Origin: CAYUQT01 sp964446835
Lineage (GTDB): Bacteria; Planctomycetota; Phycisphaerae; UBA1845; JAFGLZ01
Reading direction: 5' to 3'
DNA length: 64,000 bases
NCBI GenBank assembly: GCA_964446835.1
Contig: CAYUQT010000052.1
Span: 9,965 to 73,964, forward strand
The translations under genes were made by a program, and so were the position numbers. The notes beneath the pieces were generated by a model, which worked only from the letters and a program-made list of their open reading frames with translations, had not been told where the DNA came from and ran no database searches. Below are positions 29,177-36,213 of this stretch, in pieces. Positions within the stretch are counted from its first letter, which is position 1. Each line of letters starts with the position of its first letter.

Positions 29177-29205
29177 TTCCCCGCCACTCGGTTCGTCGGT
29201 ATAAT
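29177..29205 (+). promoter_or_regulatory. Candidate promoter of the tail-module gene cluster
   Basis: A consensus TATAAT at 29200-29205 lies 44 bases before the GTG start of the next gene. The partner hexamer TTCCCC at 29177 has the right 17-base spacing but matches the consensus poorly, so activation by another factor is possible. Confidence 0.4.
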
Positions 29206-29249
29206 GGACCATATCAACCGTCACACAAGGGGCTTTCGGAGGGCACATC

Positions 29250-30632
29250 GTGGGGCGGACAGGAATCACCCTGGCAATAGCCCTGTTAGTACTATTGGCG
29301 ATCCCGTATCGCATGGCATCTGCACATATGGGTGCCAAGTTCGAACCGGCCGACGGACAGGTGATCCACGGATTGGGGCAGTACGTGCCGATATTCTACA
29401 CCGACGCCGAACGGTGGCAGTATGTCTCGAACTACCAGACCGCCGTGGGGCACGTTCCGGTCATCTACGCGGCCTATAAGTTCCTCAACCCGGCCGTGGC
29501 GCCGCTCGACACCACGAATCTCACCGACATCGTCCTCAACCATGGACACCCCTATCATCTGAACCTCGGGCTTGCCCTGTTCGACGCGTCTCAGAAGATC
29601 GACGCCAATGCCATCATCGAGGGCGACTGGGACGTCCAGATCACGGGCGTAGCCCTCGAACTCAAGACCCTCGGCGTCCCGTGTTTTGTCCGACCGGGCT
29701 TCGAGTTCGGCGCTGCCGACGGAATCCACCACGACATCACCGGACCCCAGTTCATAGCCGTCTGGAACCACATTCGGGCGGTCTTCTCGAACACGGGGAC
29801 GAACAACGTTGCCTGGGTGTGGAATGCCGTCAATCCCAATACATTCAACTACATGTCCTACTATCCGGGCGATGCCGCCGTGGACTGGTGGGGCATCAAC
29901 TACTTCACCGTCTCCCAGATGACCAACTCGGACGGCTTCGTTCAGGCGGCCGCTACCCACGGCAAACCCGTGATGGTCTGCGAGTCGTGCCCCATCGAAA
30001 ACGGCGGTACGACCAATGCCGCCAACTGGCAGAATTGGTTCGTCCCGTATTTCAACAGAATCGCGAGCCACCCGCACCTCAAGGCGTTCACCTTCATCAG
30101 CGATCCCTGGGATCGGTCGGGATACTTCGACTGGTGGCCGAGCAGCCTGATCGATGCCGGCACCCCCGCGACGATTCGCAATGGATACGCGGCCGAGATG
30201 GCCAACACGAAGTACCTCCATCACGGCACGCTTCAAGCCCTCACCCTGACCGAGGTGAATGATCCCTGGGGAACCATATCGATGGTGCCCGATCCGATCG
30301 ACGCGAACGACCCGAGCCATCTGAGATTCCTCCCGGGCACGTGGGCTACGTTGCAGGCCACTCCCATTGACGGCAAATCGTTTCGCCAGTGGGAAGTCTA
30401 CAACCCGAATTACCCTGGCGATGCCAACTACGCCGTCATCGACGCCAACACAACCCTGACACTCGTTATGGACGGCAACAGGCAGGTCGCGGCCGTCTTC
30501 AAGTGCGGGGGTGGGGCCGGACAGGCCCTGCCGCTGCTGGGGATGGCCTTGGTGGGTCTGGCGGTCGTCATGCGATTCGCGCGGACGCTTGCCAGAAGCG
30601 GCCGGAGCCCGCGTTGGACAGAGACCGACTGA
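29250..30632 (+). CDS. Secreted GH26-like glycosidase with shared C-terminal module
   Basis: A 460-residue protein with a GTG start (GGAGG about 8 bases upstream) and a signal peptide (about residues 1-27). The barrel (about 30-310) has FVRPGFEFGA with candidate acid/base Glu152 and VMVCESCPIENG with candidate nucleophile Glu245, the layout of GH26-like clan-A enzymes. This assignment is moderate, since other key residues cannot be checked. Residues about 335-425 form a beta-repeat module (WGTIS ... SFRQWEVYNPNYPGDANY ... VAAVFKCGG) shared with the next three genes. It is followed by a hydrophobic segment and a basic tail. Probably cell-surface attached. Confidence 0.72.
   Translation: MGRTGITLAIALLVLLAIPYRMASAHMGAKFEPADGQVIHGLGQYVPIFYTDAERWQYVSNYQTAVGHVPVIYAAYKFLNPAVAPLDTTNLTDIVLNHGHPYHLNLGLALFDASQKIDANAIIEGDWDVQITGVALELKTLGVPCFVRPGFEFGAADGIHHDITGPQFIAVWNHIRAVFSNTGTNNVAWVWNAVNPNTFNYMSYYPGDAAVDWWGINYFTVSQMTNSDGFVQAAATHGKPVMVCESCPIENGGTTNAANWQNWFVPYFNRIASHPHLKAFTFISDPWDRSGYFDWWPSSLIDAGTPATIRNGYAAEMANTKYLHHGTLQALTLTEVNDPWGTISMVPDPIDANDPSHLRFLPGTWATLQATPIDGKSFRQWEVYNPNYPGDANYAVIDANTTLTLVMDGNRQVAAVFKCGGGAGQALPLLGMALVGLAVVMRFARTLARSGRSPRWTETD
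30258..30560 (+). repeat. C-terminal module, copy 1 of 4
   Basis: This codes for the beta-repeat, CGG motif and hydrophobic tail of the GH26-like protein. The DNA from about 30363 on (GGCAAATCGTTTCGCCAGTG and following) is very close to the same part of copies 2-4. Confidence 0.75.
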
Positions 30633-30719
30633 GCCAACCTCGTCCCTCGGCCCCAAGCCGAGTCGGAAATGGTGAGGCTCGCCGGTTGGAGGGTCCCCTT
30701 CGGGGGAGGAGGAATCAGC

Positions 30720-32261
30720 ATGCGGATGATTTCAGGCAGAACAGCACGATGTGGAAGCCTTCTCGCGGGACTCGCGGCCCTGATGGCCCTGACCGTCGCG
30801 ACGCCGGCCCGTGTTCTGGGCGTCAACGGCGAGATCCTCCAACAGCAGGTCACCAGCGGAAAGGGCTATACGGTCGTTCGAGTCTGGGGCAGCCACTACG
30901 ACATGGGTTATGCCTTCGGCTGGCTGATGCACGCCGAGACGGTCGGCTTCGTCAGTATCGTCAAGACGACCTTTAACGGGATGATCACGAACGGCTACAA
31001 CATGGTGCGGGACTACGTCGCCGCCAACACCGTCTGGGCACCGGCCGGAATCGAACAGGAGATGAACGGCATCGTCGCCGCCCTGGCGATCCAGGAGCCG
31101 AACGCGGCCGTGGACGTGATCGACCTCAAAGTGCTCAACAGCCTGGGGGATCTCGGATACCTCAGCATCGGCTGCCGATCCCACACCTGCTGGGGACACT
31201 ACGTAAACGATCCGATCAAGACGATCTCGACGCGCCGCGCCGATCTCGGCTCCACACCGATTCCGACCAGCGCCCTGTATCATCATGTGCTCTCCATCTG
31301 GCTGCCCACCGACGGAGGTGTCGCCTGGGCCAACCTGGGCGGGGCGGGCGCCGTGGTACTCGGAACGGGTGTGAACGAACTGGGAACGGCCGCTTCCATC
31401 CACGACTACAACTCCTCCAGCGGGCTCCCCTTCACCCCGTGGCTGCCGCGAACCGCGGCCTGTCGCTACATCCAGACCCTGCTCACCGACGACGATCTGT
31501 CCACCGATGCCAACGAGGTCTACGCGGCCCTGAGAAACTACGACATCGGCACCGGAGGATTCATCAACTACTTCGCACCCCAAGGCTATGGCGCCGTCAT
31601 CGGATGCCGGCGGACTACGAGGCCCACGGTCTACAACCTTCGCAAGCCCCAGTCCTCTTACTTCTCCGGCCACGTCATGATCACCTCCAATGCCTGGACC
31701 GACGGCACCTATACGCCCTCGGGCGGTGAGTTCATGGCCACCTACTACCAGAATCTCGACAGCGCCGGACAAAAGGCCACTATGCTGACACATTGGAACG
31801 TCATGGGGACATCCGGCTTCCACCAGCTCACCGTCGGCTACCGCGGACGAGGCGACATGACCCTCTGGTTCGACGGAACGATCAATCCCGGCCGCACGCC
31901 GCGCGTCGAACTGGAATGGGCCAATCTCGATTCGCGCCGAAAGCTCGCCATCGAGGTGATCAACCCAACGTGGGGAACCGTCACCGTGGGTCCCAATCAG
32001 CCCATCTACGAGCCCAATCAGATCGTTACCCTGATTGCGGCGCCCATCGAGGGCAAATCATTCCGGCAGTGGGAAATCTACAATCCGAATTACCCCGGTG
32101 ATGCGAACCACGCCGTTATCGATGCCAATGCGACCCTGACGCTCGTCATGGACACCAACAAGCAGGTTGCCGCCGTCTTCAAGTGTGGCGGCAGCGCGGC
32201 CCTGCCGCTGATGCTGCTGGGAATGATGCTGGCCCTGGTCCTGATCCGACGGATTCGATGA
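30720..32261 (+). CDS. Secreted C45-like Ntn hydrolase with shared C-terminal module
   Basis: A 513-residue protein; ATG at 30720 behind GGGGGAGGAGG. The signal peptide spans about residues 1-34. VWGSHYDMGYAFGWLM (about 55-70) and the later GCRSHTCWGHYVNDP are typical of peptidase C45 / acyl-transferase-like N-terminal nucleophile hydrolases, with Cys152 (or Cys157) as the candidate nucleophile exposed after self-cleavage. C45 members act on amide or ester bonds, and the substrate here is unknown. The final 110 residues are the shared beta-repeat module, CGG motif, hydrophobic segment and IRRIR tail. It follows the GH26-like gene by 87 bases. Confidence 0.72.
   Translation: MRMISGRTARCGSLLAGLAALMALTVATPARVLGVNGEILQQQVTSGKGYTVVRVWGSHYDMGYAFGWLMHAETVGFVSIVKTTFNGMITNGYNMVRDYVAANTVWAPAGIEQEMNGIVAALAIQEPNAAVDVIDLKVLNSLGDLGYLSIGCRSHTCWGHYVNDPIKTISTRRADLGSTPIPTSALYHHVLSIWLPTDGGVAWANLGGAGAVVLGTGVNELGTAASIHDYNSSSGLPFTPWLPRTAACRYIQTLLTDDDLSTDANEVYAALRNYDIGTGGFINYFAPQGYGAVIGCRRTTRPTVYNLRKPQSSYFSGHVMITSNAWTDGTYTPSGGEFMATYYQNLDSAGQKATMLTHWNVMGTSGFHQLTVGYRGRGDMTLWFDGTINPGRTPRVELEWANLDSRRKLAIEVINPTWGTVTVGPNQPIYEPNQIVTLIAAPIEGKSFRQWEIYNPNYPGDANHAVIDANATLTLVMDTNKQVAAVFKCGGSAALPLMLLGMMLALVLIRRIR
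31960..32258 (+). repeat. C-terminal module, copy 2 of 4
   Basis: Codes for the beta-repeat, CGGSAALPL motif, hydrophobic segment and Arg tail of the C45-like protein. It is near-identical in DNA to copy 3 over the last 220 bases. Confidence 0.75.
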
Positions 32262-32316
32262 TTTCTCCTTCCGTGCCGATCGTCTCGACGCGCGAGGACA
32301 ACAAGGAGAGCCTGAC

Positions 32317-33450
32317 ATGCTTCGTTCAATAACCTTTGCGATGTGCATCGTTGCAGCGACAGCGATCGTTTTGCGAGCCGAAACCATAGATCACACGGAC
32401 ATCGACGGGGTCTCCGCGCTGCCCCAATCGACCATGAATGACATAGGCCAACAGAAATGGCTGTTCACGCACGCCTCCGTCGGCGGCAACATGATCAACG
32501 GAATGAGCGATCTCCGTACCGCCGACCCCAATCGTTACAAGCTGCTTCCCACCACCCTGGGCTACAACAGTGCGGAACTGCGCGCAAACAATCCACCCGT
32601 TCCGACGGTGGCCGGACGCATCTACGACTGCAACCGCGGCAATCCCGGATGGACGACGAAATACACGATCTTCGACAACTCCGTCCGGATATCCGGCTGG
32701 CACGATACGGCCGTGAACGCCGTCATGGACAAGCTCTGCTATATCGACCAGACGGCTGATGCCAACCAGTACATCACCAAGATGGTCGCCCTCGAGGCCT
32801 CGTATCCCAACACCGTCTTCGTATACGCCACGATGCCGCTGACGACCGATCAAGACTACAACAATGCCCTGCGAAATCAGTACAACGCTGCCGTTCGGTC
32901 CTATTGCCTCACCCACGACCGACTCCTGTTCGATATCGCCGACATCGAAGCCTTCGATCCTAACGGAACGCAATACACATTCGTGTACGGTGGGCAGACC
33001 TGCCAGAAGCTCTACAGTGGCTATACCAGCGATGGGGGGCACCTCAATACCACCGGCCGGCAGAGAGTGGCCAAGGGCTGGTATGCCGTGGCCGCCGAAA
33101 TCGTCGAGATGAATACCCTCTGCTCGCTGACTCTCAGTGCGATCAACGGCTCCTGGGGCACGGTCACCCTGAACCCCGAACCCGACGATGCCAACGCGCC
33201 GACCTATCCGGCCGGTACGGTCGTCACCCTGACCGCTACGCCCATCGAGGGCAAATCATTCCGACAGTGGGAGGTCTACAACCCGAACTACCCGGGCGAC
33301 GCGAATCACGCCGTCATCGATGCCAACACGACCCTGACGCTCGTCATGGATACCAACAAGCAGGTTGCCGCCGTCTTTAGGTGTGGCGGCAGCGCAGCCC
33401 TGCCGCTGATGTTGGGAATGATGCTGGTCCTGATCCGACGGATCAGATGA
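32317..33450 (+). CDS. Secreted SGNH-hydrolase-like protein with shared C-terminal module (paralogue 1)
   Basis: A 377-residue protein with signal peptide (residues 1-21). The candidate SGNH nucleophile Ser54 is in FTHASVGGNM, and the late Asp239-x-x-His242 is in SDGGHLNTTGRQRVAKGWY, the usual block V. The intervening Gly and Asn blocks are not obvious, so the activity (esterase or deacetylase) is inferred. Residues about 270-360 carry the shared module, then CGGSAALPLML and an IRRIR tail. AAGGAG lies 10 bases before the ATG. The next gene is a close tandem paralogue. Confidence 0.75.
   Translation: MLRSITFAMCIVAATAIVLRAETIDHTDIDGVSALPQSTMNDIGQQKWLFTHASVGGNMINGMSDLRTADPNRYKLLPTTLGYNSAELRANNPPVPTVAGRIYDCNRGNPGWTTKYTIFDNSVRISGWHDTAVNAVMDKLCYIDQTADANQYITKMVALEASYPNTVFVYATMPLTTDQDYNNALRNQYNAAVRSYCLTHDRLLFDIADIEAFDPNGTQYTFVYGGQTCQKLYSGYTSDGGHLNTTGRQRVAKGWYAVAAEIVEMNTLCSLTLSAINGSWGTVTLNPEPDDANAPTYPAGTVVTLTATPIEGKSFRQWEVYNPNYPGDANHAVIDANTTLTLVMDTNKQVAAVFRCGGSAALPLMLGMMLVLIRRIR
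33130..33447 (+). repeat. C-terminal module, copy 3 of 4
   Basis: Codes for the shared beta-repeat, CGG motif, hydrophobic segment and Arg tail of SGNH paralogue 1. It matches copy 2 closely in DNA although the upstream catalytic domains are unrelated. Confidence 0.75.
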
Positions 33451-33508
33451 CCGCTTCCGTCCGCGCGCCGATCGTCTCGACGCATAGGGACGACGAGGAG
33501 AACCTGAC

Positions 33509-34699
33509 ATGCTTCGTTCGATAGCCCTTGCCCTGTTCGTGACGTCGGCAGCCACCATCGCCGCACGAGCCGAGATCGTAAACCACACGGATATCGACGG
33601 CGTCGCCGCACTGCCCCAATCAACCATGAACGCCATAGGCCAACAGCGGTGGTTGTTCACACATGCCTCCGTCGGCGGCAACATGATCGACGGCATGAAC
33701 GATCTTCGCGCCGCCGACTCCAATCGCTTCAGGCTGCTTCCCACCGCTCTGGGTTACAACAGTGTGGGACTCCGCGCGAACAATCCGCCTGTCCCGACGG
33801 TGGCCGGACGCATCTACGACTGCAGCCGCGGCAATCCCGGATGGGAGGACAAGTTCGCCATCTTCGACAACTCCGTCCGGATCTCCGGCTGGCACGATAC
33901 GGTCGTGGACGCTGTTATGGACAGGCTCTGCTACATCGACCAGACCGCCGACGCCGGCCAGTACCTCACCAGGATGGCCGCCCTGGAAACCTCATACCCC
34001 AACACCGTCTTCGTGTACACCACGATGCCGCTGACGACCGACGAAGACGACGACAACACCCTGCGAAATCAGTACAACGCGGCCGTCCGCTCCTACTGCC
34101 TGGCTCACGATCGGCTGCTGTTCGACATCGCCGACATCGAGGCCTTCGACGCCGGTGGAACGCAATACACGTTCATCCGGGGCGGGCAGACGTGCCAGAA
34201 GCTTTACACGGGCTATACCAGCGACGGAGGCCACCTCAATACCGCCGGCCGACAGAGGGTGGCCAAAGGCTGGTATGCCGTGGCCGCCACACTCGTCGAG
34301 ACGAGCACCCTCCCCTCGCTTACCCTCAGTGTGATCAACGGTTCACGGGGTGCCGTCACCCTGAACCCGGAACCCGGCAATGCCGATGCGCCGACCTATC
34401 CAGCGGGCACCGTGGTTACCCTGACCGCCACGTCCATCGAGGGCAGATCATTCCGCCAGTGGGAGGTCTACGACCCCAATTACCCCAGCGACGCCGGCCA
34501 CGCCATCATTGATGCCAACACAACTCTGACGCTCGTCATGGACACTGACAAGCAGGTCGCCGCAGTCTTCGAGGGCGGCAGCAGCGTACCGTGTCTTCCG
34601 GGCCTTCTGTTCGTCATCGGCCTGGGGGTCATAGCATGGCCTCGACGATGCGCTCGGCAGCGTGTCCTGCTGAATCCATCAGAGACCAGCCGCATGTAG
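33509..34699 (+). CDS. Secreted SGNH-hydrolase-like protein with altered C-terminal module (paralogue 2)
   Basis: A 396-residue paralogue of the previous gene, aligning from the first residue (MLRSI ...) to the module. The Ser of FTHASVGGNM and the Asp/His of SDGGHLN are kept. The shared beta-repeat is present, but the tail differs: the module ends VFEGGSSVPCLPG instead of VFKCGG. The Cys is moved into the hydrophobic region, and the basic end is longer (PRRCARQRVLLNPSETSRM). If the Cys/Gly motif is a processing signal, this copy may be processed differently or not at all. GAGGAG precedes the ATG. Confidence 0.75.
   Translation: MLRSIALALFVTSAATIAARAEIVNHTDIDGVAALPQSTMNAIGQQRWLFTHASVGGNMIDGMNDLRAADSNRFRLLPTALGYNSVGLRANNPPVPTVAGRIYDCSRGNPGWEDKFAIFDNSVRISGWHDTVVDAVMDRLCYIDQTADAGQYLTRMAALETSYPNTVFVYTTMPLTTDEDDDNTLRNQYNAAVRSYCLAHDRLLFDIADIEAFDAGGTQYTFIRGGQTCQKLYTGYTSDGGHLNTAGRQRVAKGWYAVAATLVETSTLPSLTLSVINGSRGAVTLNPEPGNADAPTYPAGTVVTLTATSIEGRSFRQWEVYDPNYPSDAGHAIIDANTTLTLVMDTDKQVAAVFEGGSSVPCLPGLLFVIGLGVIAWPRRCARQRVLLNPSETSRM
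34318..34640 (+). repeat. C-terminal module, copy 4 of 4 (diverged)
   Basis: The beta-repeat part matches copies 1-3, while the Cys/Gly motif and the following hydrophobic segment are diverged. The DNA match fades after about 34575. Confidence 0.7.
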
Positions 34700-34847
34700 T
34701 GAAAACCTGTAGAGAAAGAGGCCTTGCGGCCAGCAGACATAACGTCCGCGGGGAAGGTCGTTGTGAAGGATGCGGACGGTACGAGCGCACCTATCGCGTC
34801 CATTCGAATACCGCCCGGCTTGCCGGAACCTGCACGTTTCGCCGGAG

Positions 34848-34868
34848 AAGGAACGAGCAACGTTCCTT
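34848..34868 (+). terminator. Candidate hairpin terminator
   Basis: AAGGAACG (34848-34855) pairs perfectly with CGTTCCTT (34861-34868) over a 5-base loop and is followed by a pyrimidine-rich CCTTTCTTT. It lies between the SGNH gene and the convergent esterase, 150 bases after the SGNH stop. Confidence 0.45.
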
Positions 34869-34892
34869 CCTTTCTTTGCGAACCCAACGGAA

Positions 34893-35873
34893 TCATTGTT
34901 TCCGGAGATGCTGTTCCAGGAAATCTCTCGTTCGAGCTATAGCCGCTTTGTACTCATTCCTTGGGGCCTGTGAGAAGCCGTGGCCGGCATTTTCCAGTGT
35001 GATGAATTCATGGACCACACCCGCCTTTGTCAGGGCCGCGTCCATCAGCTTGGATTGCTCATAGGGGACGTCGGTATCTTTGTCGCCGTGAGCCAGCAAG
35101 GTCGGGGGATATTCCGCCGTGACATTCTGAACCGGACAGTATGGTTTGAACGCGGCCGCCTCCGTTGCCGGGTCGAATCCGGCGACTTCCTTGGGCCACA
35201 GCCCGTTTTGGCGGCAATAGAGATAGAATTGGTGACGCCGATGCTTCTGGGGTTCTTCACACAGGACGTTTCCACCCACAGTGTTGTATGCCACCTCTTT
35301 GGAAACCGCCGGTTGCGCGCAATAGAAAGGATCCGGTTTGCTGTACCAATCTCCGATGATATCGCCGTAACCGTAGAAGGACGCGAGCACCTTCGGACGC
35401 GGTGTTATGCAAATGCCGGCCATCAACGTGAGATAACCGCCAGCCGAACCACCCTGTACACCAATACGCTCCTTGTCCGCGCCGAAAAGTTCGGGGCCTT
35501 TCTCGCGCACCCACGCAAACGCATCCTGAACGTCCTTGATGATTTCCGGTAGTTTCGTTTCGGGCGCGAGCCGGTAATCGATCGAGACCACGGCGAAACC
35601 CTTGTCGATAAGCGGCTTGAACAGATCCATCTGGATGGAGCGCCGCCCACCCATAATCAACGCGCCCCCGTGGATCGAGACAATAACTGGCCGAGAACCC
35701 TTCACAACTTCCGAGAAGTATACGTCGGCCCTTATGGTGCAATCGCCTACGGTCTTGTACGCATAGGTCGCTGTCGGCGGCGCAGGCTTGGTAACGTCTT
35801 TTGAGGCCGCGCGGGCTACGGCACCCATCGCTACGCCCGCTGCGCTCGCTCTCAAGAAACTCCGCCTGTTCAT
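34893..35873 (-). CDS. Tat-exported alpha/beta-hydrolase (esterase/lipase family)
   Basis: A 326-residue protein. The N-terminus MNRRSFLRAS is a twin-arginine signal, so it is probably exported folded. SIHGGALIMGG (about residue 67) gives the oxyanion loop, GGSAGGY the nucleophile Ser143, HGDKDTDVPYEQS the acid Asp, and ENAGHGFSQ the catalytic His. This pattern fits the carboxylesterase / feruloyl-esterase-like group linked to xylan use. It is convergent with the SGNH genes. Codon use looks less GC-rich than its neighbours (by eye, not computed), so transfer from another lineage is possible. Confidence 0.85.
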   Translation of the reverse strand: MNRRSFLRASAAGVAMGAVARAASKDVTKPAPPTATYAYKTVGDCTIRADVYFSEVVKGSRPVIVSIHGGALIMGGRRSIQMDLFKPLIDKGFAVVSIDYRLAPETKLPEIIKDVQDAFAWVREKGPELFGADKERIGVQGGSAGGYLTLMAGICITPRPKVLASFYGYGDIIGDWYSKPDPFYCAQPAVSKEVAYNTVGGNVLCEEPQKHRRHQFYLYCRQNGLWPKEVAGFDPATEAAAFKPYCPVQNVTAEYPPTLLAHGDKDTDVPYEQSKLMDAALTKAGVVHEFITLENAGHGFSQAPRNEYKAAIARTRDFLEQHLRKQ

Positions 35874-36213
35874 GCGAGTATCTTAACGCTGCTAGAGATG
35901 TGGGGCCATAACCCGATGCAAGTCGTGGTCCAAGCCCTGGGGACCTGCGCCACCATCGGCATCTTGCCCCCCTTACCCCCTTCGGTCACGGCAGACGGCT
36001 GATGTCCTACCTGAACCTGAACCTGGACCACTGACCGGCCGGGTGTTAAACTAGACTCTGAAAACAGATTGTGCACATGCCGACGCGCCGACGAATGTCG
36101 GAGGACATTCACAGCGGCAGTATTGGACCCAATAACCATCGACAGGTGGAGCGAGAGCGAGACCTGAGATGATTTCTGTACCCCCAAGCACGGAGGCATT
36201 GAAAGGGCAAGCC
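35874..36213. other. 340-base intergenic region with two small palindromes
   Basis: GAATGTC (36093-36099) pairs with GACATTC (36104-36110), and TATTGG-AC-CCAATA lies at 36121-36134. Both sit upstream of the beta-helix gene and could be operators or leader hairpins. Around 36005-36035 there is a short tandem GAACCTG. No gene is supported here. Confidence 0.4.

Noticed and set aside
34724..34942. Short plus-strand frame with plausible protein-like composition
   Set aside because: It overlaps the end of the esterase gene and a hairpin, and shows no ribosome site or recognised family. It could be a gene remnant, but there is no support.
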